This document shows, piece by piece, positions 11,613 to 22,587 of a stretch of DNA of 64,000 bases; the first letter of the stretch is position 1; the number at the start of each line of letters is the position of its first letter. The translations under genes and the position numbers were made by a program. The stretch lies in assembly GCA_031216915.1 (NCBI GenBank), contig CM062289.1, positions 245,397,187 to 245,461,186 of the forward strand, in the 5' to 3' direction. A model generated the notes under the pieces. It was given only the letters and a program-made list of their open reading frames with translations, was not told the DNA's origin and made no database searches. This DNA is from Pictodentalium vernedei (taxonomy: Eukaryota > Mollusca > Scaphopoda > Dentaliida > Dentaliidae).

Positions 11613-11947
11613 TATTTTTTTGTATACTTACCAATGACCCAGACATGGATGGCCCTCCCATGAGTTGGGAACTCATACCTCCCCGCTGATTACATAACGC
11701 TTACCAGGCACTGGTTGTAAGAATGAGGATTTGGCTCTAATTTCGGTACTTCCTGGACACTGTGCATGCACAGTGGACAAAAGTATGTAGGACCACATAG
11801 GACATCTATTTTTTTTATTTTGATGCCAATTTTGTGGATTGGGGGGGCAAAATTTGTGTTTGGCCCTAGAATTTAAGAGTTAGCCCCAGCTAAGTCTGGG
11901 TCATTGGTAAGTATAAAAAATATATAAATTACTATAAATTTTTTAAC
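11613..11947 (+). repeat. Copy-C-type DIRS terminal repeat fragment inside copy A, left side
   Basis: From TATACTTACCAATGACCCAG through GGGGGGCAAAATTTGTGTTT to AAATTTTTTAAC this matches copy C from its internal complementary region through its right end (61275-61612). The copy-C palindrome TGCGCATGCGCA has decayed here to TGTGCATGCACA. Confidence 0.8.
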
Positions 11948-12189
11948 TTTTTCCCCGCCATCTTACAGGATGCGGATCGTTTCGCTCTTCAACAGTGATA
12001 CCTTTTGACTTGATGTTAACAATGTTTCCTGTTCTGAATTGTGGATTCATAGCTGTTTCTTCACTATCCAGACATACAGGGCTGTGTTTTTATATATTCG
12101 ATTATTCACTGTATTTTTCATGATAAATCTCTATACCGATTTTGCGTGCAATTTTCGCATACAGTGTTGTTTCGGTCTTTTGTTCATTA

Positions 12190-13390
12190 ATGCTAACCCT
12201 TTGGGTTCTGCTTTTAACTGAGTTAGGTGTCAGCTGGGGGCGGTTGTGGCAGCTTTTCTCCCCTCTGTTGAGGGTAGAAGTTCTGCCAGTTCCCTTTTGG
12301 CTGCAGGGGTACCTTTCTGTTCCCGACAGGCCTTTGTTTCCGGCCACCTTACTCTGGTAGCTGGGTGTGTCCTGATTTATTTTTTCTTTGGGTTCACCTT
12401 CCCATCTATGCCAGATATGCATAGGATGATACCTTGCAGACCATTTTTGAAGTTTCCCCATTATTCATGCTCCACTTTATTTGGGTGTTCTATTGAAAGA
12501 TCCTGTGGACTGAGTGGTCTTCCACCTTTTGGGCTTCCGTCTATTGTGTAGTTCGGGCATGTGACGTTTTCCTCCCGCACCTGGGGGAAGGGGAACTCAG
12601 TCGTTCGGGGCCTCCCGATTCGACTCTGTATGGAGAGAGTTATACCCCCTCCTAGCGGTTTTGCAGTCTTTTTATGGCATGGATACCACAGTAGCTGCTG
12701 ACTTTCTGGCAAAGAGCTGTCTGGTTCCGGACTACTGTCCCCCTCCAGTCGAAATCTGAGGCTGTCACAAGGGTTGTGACTCCTCTTTTGGAGCCAAGCT
12801 CGGTTGCTCTCTCCGCTTTTGTGCTTTTGTCAACAGCTACTGATGTATCCGCTCCTGCTGCTACTCCATTGGTGATGTCATCTGTCTCCGTTTCAACCAA
12901 CCTTGGCTTATCCCTGCAGGGGTCTGCAGGGATTTCTGCTTCTTGTACATGGGATATTGGCCTCAACCTTCCCTGGCTTCAGCTCGGTGAAGTTGGAAGT
13001 GATTGCCGATCCCTCTGCTGTGGTCTCTCAGTTGTCGAGCCCAGCAGGTTTTGATTTGGATTCAGATTTCCGTGGTGGGTTCACCGTGGATTCTGTTGTG
13101 CTTCCGTCCATGCACTCTTGTCCGGCCAGTTTTGCGGGACCGGTACATTTTTGTGCAGCTTGGACCTTCTGTCCCTCAGAGGTCCACGGTGACTCTCCTG
13201 AGTTCCCACACTTCATATCCTTGGGGTATTTCATACCCCTATAAGCATTTGTATTCAGAAGTTTCGACTGCCACTCGTCTCCCCGCATCGGGTGTTCTAG
13301 AGGATCATGACCCTTCACTGGCTTAGAGGGTCAGATGCGAAAGAGGGATATCCAAGTTTGCAGACTGTTGGGCCACGCTCACATCCGATC
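12190..13390 (+). pseudogene. DIRS Gag-like remnant, copy A
   Basis: Several short frames replace one ORF. Nucleotide blocks such as CCTCCTTTGGAG, then GCTCTCTCCGCTTTT (copy A 12778-12815, copy B 39973-40010), show descent from the same Gag region as copy B. No zinc-finger cysteines could be followed in a single frame. It is non-functional. Confidence 0.55.
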
Positions 13391-13403
13391 CTTGGGTGTT
13401 AGA

Positions 13404-14174
13404 TGTTCGGTCCAGTCTGCAGATATCCTTTCGGAGCTCCCCTCTCACTCTGTCGAGAGTGCCTCTTCCAACCCATGTTCCTTTTGATCACGGAGATAGA
13501 CAATCTCCTGCCGAAGAAGGATGGCCGACTCCGACCGGTTATCGATCTGAGTACCCTGAACCGTCTCATCATTGCTCCCAAATTTAGCATTGAGACTTTC
13601 AGGTTGGTTCGCCCCTCCATTCACCAGGGAGATTTCGCTTCCAGCATCGACCTGCAAGACGCTTACTTTCACGTTCCGATTCATCGGACATCGCCAAAGT
13701 ATCTCAGGTTTGCTTTTCTGGGATGAATTTACCAGTTCAAGGCCATGTCTTTCAGCCTCAACCTGGCTCCTTGTGCCTTCCTCCCACTGATGTTGCATGT
13801 GATAGCCTTCCATGCACTCAGTCCAGAATGAATACTTTGGCATATCTGGCCTCAACCTGGCTCCTTGTGCCTTCCTCCGACTGATGTTGCATGTGATAGC
13901 CTTCCATCGCACTCAGTCCAGAATGAATACTTTGGCGTATCTTGACAATATCCTCCAGAGGCACTCCAATGCTGCTCTTCTGGAGTCAGAAGTTGACACA
14001 CTTGAACCTGCTCATGTCACTAGGGTTCAGAGTCAACAAAGAGAAGTCGGACCTGGTCCCTTGTTGTTTTGTCATCTGGGGAGGGACTTCCATATGCTGA
14101 ATACAGTGGCGATTCCCCAAGCGAGGACTGTGATTCTCTCGGCTTCACCCTGACTCTGACCCAGTCCATGTCCG
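13404..14174 (+). pseudogene. DIRS reverse transcriptase remnant, copy A
   Basis: The RT core is readable in alternating frames: LLPKKDGRLRPVIDLSTLNR, then DFASSIDLQDAYFHVPIHR, then AYLDNILQ. The catalytic box, YLDD in copies B and C, is YLDN here, so a metal-binding aspartate is lost. A segment of about 94 bp containing CCTCAACCTGGCTCCTTGTG is tandemly duplicated (13756 and 13850) and shifts the frame. The gene is then cut at 14174 by an LTR insertion. It is clearly dead. Confidence 0.85.
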
Positions 14175-15790
14175 TGTCAGGGCAAATCCAGCCTAAATAT
14201 AGGGGCAAGGGGCCTCATATTTAAAGATATTGTAAGTTCAAAATATATTCCGCATCAAGGCGAAAAACCTACATGAATTTCACTTCTCTGTAAAGCTGGA
14301 AAAAAACACACGTGGTGTATATCCAGCTTTAGCGCAGGGACCCAGGGGAGAAACGGTATGTTAGATAAGGTCTAATCTCATTTAACTTATACAGTAGTCG
14401 CGAGTCTTATGAGACGTAATCGGTTGGTGTCAAGATGTCGTCACGGTCAATTGAGAAACGAGATTCTAAAACGATAGAAATGTCTATCGTATCGTCACCT
14501 GATCATTAGGTAACAATCATGGCAAGAACGAATCGGTTTTCTCGACAAGTGAAATCACCTTTAAGTCACGCGCGAGATGACTTGTATTGATTCTGTCTCG
14601 ATATACGCCTTCTCCCACACCGCTTTGACAGATGGATGGATGAGCGTCCGTCCACCTGACAGTTTAGGGTAAAAAGTATATATACCTGGAAGAGCAGAGC
14701 ATTAGACACACACTTGGGGTCACACACACGTTGGTGAAGTCCAGGACAGGCGGACTCTGTTTCCTGGCATAAGGGTACCTTCGATCACAGGACCCTGAAA
14801 TGGCTGGAATCGCCAGAGAGGGCATTCCACGATTGATTTAGCTTAACGTTGATAGGTGGCTACGGGGCCGAATTCGTGAGAAGGAACACCCAAGGTGGAA
14901 CGTTAAAGTTTAGATTGTCGAGTAGCAGGTATCAGCAAGCAATAGTCAGAAGTGTAGGTTAATTGTATTGTGCGTATTAACCCTTTGAAGCGTCAGACTG
15001 ATTGCGTTCTGAGTAGTTTGTTTTGCTGTCGAAGCATCGTAATACCGACTGGAGATCGGTGTGAGTGACAATTTCGCCCTAGCACAAAAGGGGCATTTGT
15101 GAATCGTGAATTCAACCAGGAACGGTGAATATTTCAAAAGGACTTTCACGGAGGACTTTCAAAAGGCACATAAGGTATGAGTAGACAATATCTGACCGAA
15201 ATCAGAAGTACGGTGGCTTCATAGATGACGAACATTGCTGGTCGGAACCCTCCGACAGCCAGAGGTACAGTTACGCGCAGACGTTGACATTTGAGCCTCA
15301 ACGGGTGAAGCTCTTATGGCGAGCTCACAGTAATAACATTTCAGATTTGTGAAGCTCTTATGGCGAGCTCACGGTAGTAACATTTCCAGTGTGTAGACTA
15401 TAGTGCCAGTACAGGGCTATAGAATGACTATATGATTGTTGAGAATTGTTTAACCCTAGCATCCCATTTTCTGTGAAAAGAATCGAATTGTTGATTGTTG
15501 AAATATTGAAACGGATTTATTTTTATGTGTAAATAAAAGAACTGTTGTCACTTTAAATCATTCTTTCCATTATACAGCCTGAAGTGATTAGGAATCACAC
15601 CTAACGGAAATCGAACCTATTTCGGGCCAATTTGGCAGAGAAGGAATCACGGCGTCGGTCTAACTCAGCTCCCTGCGCCGAGTTCGCGACACTAGGATTC
15701 CGACCCTCCACGTTGGTCTAATGTTCCCGCAGCGGGACTAAATAACCCCACGTCAGCCCAGGCCTTACGGGGCCTCAGGAGTCCCTGACA
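14175..15790 (+). mobile_element. Solo LTR, about 1.6 kb, TGTCAGGG...CCCTGACA, 5-bp TSD GTCCG
   Basis: The insert begins TGTCAGGG and ends CCCTGACA, a perfect 8-bp inverted end of the TG...CA class. It is flanked by GTCCG at 14170-14174 and 15791-15795. Joining the flanks restores the DIRS reading found intact in copy B (near 42768). Inside are a TATATATA box at 14677-14684 and an AATAAA at 15532-15537, in the order expected of U3-R-U5. No gag-pol or second LTR is present, so this is a solo LTR of a Ty3/gypsy- or BEL-like element. Two copies of GTGAAGCTCTTATGGCGAGC lie about 41 bp apart near 15307 and 15348. Confidence 0.88.
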
Positions 15791-15795
15791 GTCCG

Positions 15796-16500
15796 CGACA
15801 GCTTGGAGTATTATCTGGCTGCTCGGTCTCTGCGGTTCAGTGATGGATCTCATTCCTCTTGGTCGGCTGCATGTCAGACCTCTTCAACACTTTCTCAGTT
15901 GTTGGAGGTCGAATGTCAATCCTCTGGATCTGGTGCTTCTTCTCTGGATGGATGTTCAGTGGATTATGCAGGGAATTCCATTGCACTTGCCCATGTCCGA
16001 TCATGTTCTGATGGCTGATGCCAGCGATCTTGGATGATCTTTCCCTTCACGGTGTATGGGACCAGGATCAAGCAACTCTTCACATCAACCAGAAGGAGCT
16101 TCTTGCTATTCTTCTGAGTTTCCGGAAGTGGATCCCCCACCTTTTGAACCATCAGGTCCTTCTGTTGTCTGACAATTCGACAGTGGTCGCTTACACATTT
16201 AGAACCAGGGTGGCACGCACTCGATTCCCATGTACAAATTGGCTCGGGATCTTCTACTGCTCGCTCAAGATGTCAATGCCGGGGTGGTGGTTCGTCACAT
16301 TCCCGGACGTTTGAATGTTCTAGCAGACTCCCTGTCCCGACAGGGCAGGTTCATTTCCACCGAGTGGATGCTTCACAGGGCAGTATTCCAGTTGCTTTGC
16401 GATCTCTGGGGTTGCCCCACATCAATCTTTTTGCGTCCCACTGGAACCCTCAGGTGTACACTTTCACTTCCCTGTGTCTAAATCCTCTTGTCTTTTTGCC
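15796..16500 (+). pseudogene. DIRS RNase H remnant, copy A
   Basis: It resumes after the LTR. Readable pieces include DASDLG-like sequence, TLHINQKELLAILLSFRKWI and LLLSDNSTVVAY (16018-16314), then HIPGRLNVLADSLSRQGRF (16230-16481). These carry the RNase H acidic residues seen in copies B and C, but in different frames. The product would not be made. Confidence 0.8.
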
Positions 16501-17430
16501 GTGGATGCTCTGTCTCTCGATTCGAAGGGTCTAGTCGGCTACACCTTCCCTCCGGTTCCGATTCTGCCTCAGGTTCCAGCCAAGATCTGTTGAATCATTC
16601 TGATCGCTCCCCTGTCGCCTCAGCGAGTGTGGATCAATCAGCTCCACTCTCTGTTGGCGGCAGTTCCGGCACGTCTCCCTCTACATCACAACCTTCTTTG
16701 CCAAGGTCATCCGAGGAGTTTTCACATCGACCTGACTTCATTGTGCCTTCATGCATATCTTTTGTCAGGTCTTGTCTCCTCCGTAGAGGTTTTTCGAAAT
16801 GAGCAGTGGAGTGCATTTCTTCTTCAAGGCGTCATGCCACTGGTTTAGCCTATGCGGCTAAATGGTAGGTTTTCTGTCGATGATGTGCTTATGCTGATCC
16901 TTCGATAACACAGATTGCAGAGTTTCTGGTATATCTGTTTGATTCTCAGGGTCTCCAACCTGTTACCATCTAAGGGTACAGGTCCATGCTTTTGGAGACC
17001 TCTTCGTATATGGGAAAACATTGTATCGGCACTAATTCGGCACTTTTCTTTGAAAAGGCGTAGGATTTTGCTGCTTACCCCAAGATGGTATTTTTATTGG
17101 CTGCTGCTTTGCTTGGGGTGGGGTGGGGGGCACCGTTCGAACCTTTATCCCAGGTGGATATGAATTTTCTCACATACAAGACAGCTTTTCTGATGGCGTT
17201 TGCCTCAGCAAGAAGGGTTAGTGAGCTTCACGCCCTCTCTGTTGATCCGGCCTTTTCAGGAGCTCTGCCAACAGTGTTACTTTACCACTGATTGCTCCTT
17301 TCTAGCCAAGAATCAAATGACAGAAACTCCTCAACCTCCAATCTGTATCAGGGCTCTTTCTTCTGCTGAGGGTAATCACCCTTTGCTCTGTTCGGTTCGT
17401 GCAATTCGCATTTACCTCAACTGGACGCAG
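16501..17430 (+). pseudogene. DIRS methyltransferase and tyrosine recombinase remnant, copy A, truncated
   Basis: The region after RNase H carries a decayed methyltransferase-like segment and then the recombinase. MNFLTYKTAFLMAFASARRV contains the first catalytic arginine of tyrosine recombinases (17157-17220). The frame then changes, and LAKNQMTETPQPPICIRALS plus LLCSVRAIRIYLNWTQ follows. The ORF stops being recombinase at about 17430, where copy-C-type terminal repeat begins, so the HxxR and tyrosine boxes are missing. Confidence 0.78.
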
Positions 17431-17537
17431 ATTGGGGATTGGGGGGCAAAATTTGTGTTTGGGCCTGGATTAATTTGAGTTAGCACCAGCTAGTCTGGGC
17501 CATTGGTAAGTATAAAAAATACACAAATTACTTAAAA
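17430..17537 (+). repeat. Copy-C-type DIRS terminal repeat fragment inside copy A, right side
   Basis: GATTGGGGGGCAAAATTTGT, then GTTAGCACCAGCTAG and GGTAAGTATAAAAAATA, match the right end of copy C (61500-61590). It directly abuts the copy-A recombinase remnant on the left and copy A's own right terminal repeat on the right. Confidence 0.78.
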
Positions 17538-17640
17538 TTTTTCATATTTTTCTGAGTTAGGGACTTCCACTGTAGTGCAAGACTGTTGTAAACAATTACG
17601 GTAGGTATAATAAGAAAGGAAATTTACTATAAATTTAAAT

Positions 17641-18240
17641 TTTTCTGGTACTTGGTATATAGCATACCTATGGGTGGCAGATTTAAGTTTGTTCAAATCA
17701 AGTCCTTGGGTTCATATTTGGATCTCTCTTACGGGAGCCCAAATCTTAACTTAGTGCAATATGATGAATTTTCAACTTCGTCAATCTACCTGTCAGAATC
17801 AGTCAATATTTGGTATACATCACCCTTAGGAGTGCAGACTCAGATTTGTTCAAATTAATCTCTGGGTCATACTTGGACTTCTTACGCAAACCCAAATTGT
17901 AACGTAGTGCAGTTTGAGGAACATTCTTTAAAATTTTTCTTATTCATATACACTGGTCAGAATCTTAAAATATTTGATGTTCAACATCATTTATTTTTCT
18001 GGGGAAGGGGGTGGGGGGAGTGGCAGATTCAAACTTGTTTAAATCAAGTGCCTGAGTTTATGTTTGGGTTCTGTAGAGTTAATTGGATTCAAGCTTGTTT
18101 AAATCAAGTGCCTGGATCATGTTTGGACTGTAGTGTTTATTAGCCATAGGTGTTGGATATGACCTTAAATCCCCCTTTAAACAACTTTTCTCGGGTCAGT
18201 CAGGCGAGCGATTAAGATCCCTTGGGGCCTCTTGTTTATT
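17641..18240 (+). mobile_element. Pearl/HINE tandem core, third fragment, with 3' end
   Basis: The array split at 11360 continues for about three units and ends in a HINE 3' terminus: TCAGTCAGGCGAGCGATTAA and then CCCTTGGGGCCTCTTGTTT. The 3' end is nearly the same as that of the complete copies at 21890-21924 and 47818-47860. Confidence 0.72.
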
Positions 18241-19103
18241 TCCCCAAGTTACTGTAATGAACCCAACATGATCTATTTTAGCCCAATCTGATTTTGGATC
18301 ACCACTGCATATAATTGTGTATTGTTTTTGGAATCTGGATTTTATCAGAATAACTTAATTAGCTCTTCTGACTGAAAGTTAACGTGAGGTATAGTGATCA
18401 CTCTTCATTTATCCGTCTGTCATTCGTGAACTTCTCCAAAACCACTGAACTGATTTCATTGAAATTTGGGGTGATTGTTTGTAATGACATCATCATATTT
18501 TGATATTGTTCAAATCAAGTTGCCTGGGGAAAATGCCCAAGAATTTTGAAAAAACTTCTCATGAACCCATGGCTACAGTCACTTGATATTTCTATTTTTA
18601 TTTTATTTTTTTTCATTGTGTTGTGACTGTGACATGGATGCTAGGATCCTGGAAGTAACTTTAAACTTCAGTAAACTGACAGAGTAAAATAATTCCTCAT
18701 ACATGTAGTCTAGTAATGTAAGTGAATGAAAAATCAGTTCTCATAATTATTTTTACGTCAACAATAGGTAAGGAAATGATCATTTACTAAATTTGTACAG
18801 GCCTGTGGTGTTTGCAACTGGAAGGTTTATTCTGTTAGTGGGATGTAAAATTCAGAATTGTCAAGCTTGTTCCAATGAGGGATCACAAGACACAAGCTAC
18901 TTTTTGTTGGCCAAAAATGAAACAACAGTTTTCAGCCATTCCAACTGGTCGTTCAAGAAATAATTTTGAAAGTATTGTCCACTAGTCCTGTTTTGTAAAG
19001 CATCAATACACATTGGTTGAATTTTTTGATGTTTTAAATATCAAACTTTTCTTTCAAATTTATTAGTATTTGAATTTATTCCTATTCTCCTTTTCAAACC
19101 TAG
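18241..19103. other. Intronic or upstream sequence of the SNARE gene, with a HINE 5' fragment
   Basis: A decayed HINE 5' end (GACTGAAAGTTAACGTGAGG, ATAGTGATCACTC, 18370-18405) is followed by about 230 bp of related sequence. No first coding exon of the SNARE gene could be found here or further left. Confidence 0.45.
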
Positions 19104-19183
19104 GTGTCACTGAGGAGCTACTGGCCAGAGAAAACCAGAGTAGGACAGAACAATTGTCAAATAAAGTTGGCATGTTGAAATCG
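19104..19183 (+). CDS. bet1l: BET1L/GS15-like Golgi SNARE, coding exon (second or later)
   Basis: The exon is preceded by a pyrimidine tract and TAG (19101-19103) and followed by GTATGT (19184). It starts with two bases completing a split codon and reads VTEELLARENQSRTEQLSNK followed by VGMLKS. The EExLxREN opening and the KVxxLKS segment match the start of the SNARE motif of BET1L/GS15, a Qc-SNARE of intra-Golgi and endosome-to-Golgi transport. It ends in phase 0, exactly where the next exon (28851) resumes with LAFDI. The N-terminal exon, expected to be short, was not found. Gene identity is strongly supported by the three exons together. Confidence 0.88.
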
Positions 19184-19372
19184 GTATGTTTTTCTTAATC
19201 TGTTCAGTAATAAAAAAAATATGCAATACCATATGGAAAGCAGATAAAAAATGCTTTTTTTTCATTATTTTCATTTACAAATTAGAGGAGAATCTCTTTG
19301 ATGAAATACAGTTGTGAGAAGTTAAGTCTTTACCTACATGTTGGCTTTTTCACAAAACAGTCCTTCAAATTA

Positions 19373-21924
19373 TTTTTAGCTCACCTGACTTTCAGTCAGG
19401 AGAGCTATAGTGATCACTCACCGTCCGTCGTCCGTCGTCTGGCGTCCGTCGTCCGTCGTCCGTCGTCCATGAACATGGTGTTTGCGTCTTCTCCTCCCAA
19501 ACCGCTGAACCAATTTAATTGATATTTGAGATAATAGTTTGTTATGACATCGCAATTTGATTTTGTTCAAATCAAGTTGCCCCGCCCGTGGGTAGGGCCA
19601 CACCCCAAAAATGAGCTGAAATCTTAAAAAATCTTCTTCTCATGAACCAGCAGTAGCAGAGATCTGATATTTGGTGTGCAGCTTCCTTTTGAGGTGTAGA
19701 CTCAGATTTGTTCAAGAGAAGTTTGTGGGCTATACTTGGCGTCGTTATGGGAGGGGCAAAATTTTTGGCCCCGCCCGAAATTTCTATTTTCCAAACCGAG
19801 AGGCTGATTTGAACCAAATTTTATGTGAGGGCTTATTGGGTCATAAGTACCTAATTTATGCTGATTTTTTTTTTCCCGTAGCCCCATGGGAACCGTAGGA
19901 GCTAAAAATAGAAAAAAATTAAAACGCCCATATCTCCAAAACTGCATGGCACCAAGAATTTTTATTTGGTGTGAAGCTTCCTTAGGACCAACAGAAAGAA
20001 CTGGTAAAAACAAATTGCCATCGGTTTTATCATAGGGTACAGTTTCGGGACTTTGAAAAAGTGCTGAGTCAGCACTTTTTAACACTGTAGGCAATGGGAA
20101 AAACATTAAAAAATCTTCTTCTCCAGATCCAGCAGGCAGAATCTTTTGATATTTGGTATGCAACATTGGAGGGTGGATCTGATTCAAGTTTGTTCAAATC
20201 GGCCCCCTGGGTTCATATTTGGGCTCAGTATAGGAGCCCGATTTCGAACTTAGTGCATTTCAGGCAAATTTCTTAAAAAATCTTCTTCTCCAGATCCAGC
20301 AGGCAGAATCTTTTGATATTTGGTATGCAACATTGTGGGGTGGATCTGATTCAAGTTTGTTCAAATTGGCCCCCTGGGTTTATATTTGGGCTCAGTATAA
20401 GAGCCCAAATTTGAACTTACTGCATTTCAGGTAAATTTCTTTGAAAATCTTCTTCTCCAGATCCAGCAGGCAGAATCTTTTGATATTTGGTATGCAACAT
20501 TGTGGGGTGGATCTGATTCAAGTTTGTTCAAATCGGCTCCCTGGGTGTATATTTGGGCTCAGTATAGGAGCCCAAATTTGAACTTAGTGCTTTTCAGGCA
20601 AATTTCTTAAAAAATCTTCTTCTCCAGATCCAGCAGACAGAATCTTTTGATATTTGGTATGCAACATTGTGGGGTGGATCTGATTCTATTTTGTTCAAAT
20701 CGGCTCCCTAGATTCATATTTGGGCTCACTATAGAAGCTCGAATTTGAACTTAGTGCATTTCAGGCAAATTTCTTCAAAAATCTTCTTCTCCAGATCCTG
20801 CAGGCAGAATCTTTTGATATTTGGTATGCAACATTGTGGGGTGGATCTGATTCCAGTTTGTTCAAATCAGCCACCTGGATTCATATTTGGGCTCACGATA
20901 GAAACCCAAATTCGAACTTAGTGCATTTCAGGCAAATTTCTTTGAAAATCTTCTTCTCAAGATCCAGCAGGCAGAATCTTGTGATATTTGGTATGCAGCA
21001 TCCTTAGGGGGGTGAGATTCAAGTTTGTTCAAGCCATGTCCCTAGGTCCATATTTGGGCTCACTGTGGGAGCTTGAATTGTAACTTTGTTCGAAATGAGG
21101 AATTTTCTTAAAAAATCTTCTTCTTCAGATCCAGCAGTCCGAATGGTTTGATATGTGGTGAGAAGCATCCTTGGGGGGAGGGGGGGATTCAAGTGTGTTA
21201 AAGCCAAGTCCATGGGTCCATATGTGGGCTCCCTGTGGGAGCCCAAATTATAACTTAGTCAATATGAGGAATTTTTCTTTAAAAATCTTCTTTTTCAGAT
21301 TCAGCAGTTGGAATGTTTTGATATTTGGCATGGAGCAACCTTGGGGGCTGAGATTCAAGTTTGTTCAAGCCAAGTGGTTCATATTTGGGCTCTCTATGGG
21401 AGCCTGAATGACAACTTTGTTCAAAATGAGGAATTTTCTTTAAAAATCTTTAGATCCAGCAGATGAATGCTTTTGATATTTTTTATGCAGCATCCTTAGG
21501 GGGGTAAGATTCAAGTTTGTTCAAGCCATGTCCCTAGGTCCATATTTGGGCTGATTGTGGGAGCTGGAATTGTAACTTGGTTCAAAATGAGAAATTTTCT
21601 TTAAAAATCTTCTTCAGATCCAGCAGTCGGAATGTTTTGATATTTGGTGTGCAGAATCCTTAGGGGTGTGAGATTCAGGTTTGTTAAAGCCAAGTCCCTG
21701 GGTTCATATATGGGCTCCCTGTGGGAGCCCGAATTATGACTTAGTTCAGTATGAGGAATATTCTTTAAAAATCTTTTTTTAGATCCACTGGTCAGAATAT
21801 TTGGATATTTGGTTTCAGCTTTTCTTAGGAGGAGCAGATGCAACTTGTGGAAATCAATTCTCTGGGTTGATATTTAGGCTACCATGTCAGGTGAGTGCCC
21901 TCAGGCCCCCTGGGGCCTCTTGTT
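19373..21924 (+). mobile_element. Full-length pearl-type HINE, + strand
   Basis: 5' end: T-run and hairpin AGCTCACCTGAC / GTCAGGAGAGCT (19378-19405), then ATAGTGATCACTCACCGTCC and repeats of GTCCGTC. A unique segment runs to about 20090. The core holds about ten units of 165-175 bp (ATCTTCTTCTCCAGATCCAG, ATTTGGTATGCAACATTG, CAAGTTTGTTCAAATCGG). The 3' end is GTCAGGTGAGTGCC, then GGGGCCTCTTGTTT. No Rep/helicase ORF is present, so it is non-autonomous. The layout is that of pearl elements and Helentron-associated elements of bivalves. Confidence 0.82.
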
Positions 21925-22371
21925 TTCTAAATGTTAGCCTCAAAATGAAAACCAAGCTTTCGACCCCCTCATTGGACAGGGCTTGTTGAGCCCAGTCCAT
22001 TGAATGGTCATAATCTACATTTTTAAGTTATGGATGCACCAAAATTTGATTTGAGTTCGGGCTGAAACCAGGACATCATTTTTGAATATCCAACTCGATA
22101 ATTGTCCTTTCAGAACTGGATAGTTAAATCAAACTTCAAAAGTGCAGTTTCATACATGTAAATATTATCCACTGAAACATTCAGATACATGCAACTTCAT
22201 GCAGCTGTATCAAACTTACAAGTATGACCTTTGCCTAAATGTATGCTTGCAAGACTCATGTGATAATTGTGCTTTTTGTAATCTGCATAGGAAAATTAAA
22301 AGAAATATAATGTATTTGTTGGCAGTTAGTATGTTCGCATTTTGGCTAGCCTTTACTTTATGTGGTAGAGA
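21925..22371. other. Intron sequence, no feature recognised
   Basis: Single-copy-looking AT-rich sequence between the HINE and the next SINE fragment. Bases 22140-22220 carry CATACATGTAAATATT- and CATGCAACTTCATGCAGC-like short repeats only. Confidence 0.4.
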
Positions 22372-22560
22372 GCATGGGTGATCATTGGTTTGAGCATTGG
22401 ACTTGAGATCAAAAGGTCAGTGGTTTGATCCTCCATCTGCATCATCTGCATTGCATCCTTGGGCAAGACACTTCAACCCTATTTCCTATGTGCAGAAAAA
22501 GTGGCGCTGTATACTATGCCTTCCTTTAATCACTGCTAACCCTGCTGGAGCCAGGTTATA
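22372..22560 (+). mobile_element. SINE fragment, diverged
   Basis: A tRNA-like start with GGTCAGTGGTTTGATCC (B-box-like) is followed by CCTTGGGCAAGACACTTCAA, the conserved SINE core found at 5635. The tail is missing and a G run of about 15 bases follows. Confidence 0.6.
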
Positions 22561-22587
22561 GTCTGGGGGTGGGGGGGGGGGGGCGTA

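Larger units (their letters stand above)
11361..17640 (+). mobile_element. DIRS-like retrotransposon, copy A, degenerate and mosaic
   Basis: Left inverted terminal repeat at 11361-11600 (TCTTATCAACCTACC, then CAATTGTTTAC) and matching right repeat at 17540-17640 (GTAAACAATTACGG, then TAGGTATAATAAG). Between them lie remnants of Gag, RT, RNase H, methyltransferase and tyrosine recombinase in the same order as copies B and C. A 1.6-kb LTR interrupts RT. Pieces of the terminal repeat of a different DIRS lineage (that of copy C) lie just inside both ends. It is inserted in a HINE tandem unit. Confidence 0.85.

Noticed and set aside
18640-18662. ATGGATGCTAGGATCCTGGA followed by GTAACT as first exon of the SNARE gene
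   Set aside because: The donor would leave phase 0 or phase 2, but the exon at 19104 needs a phase-1 donor; the residues also do not resemble the family N-terminus.
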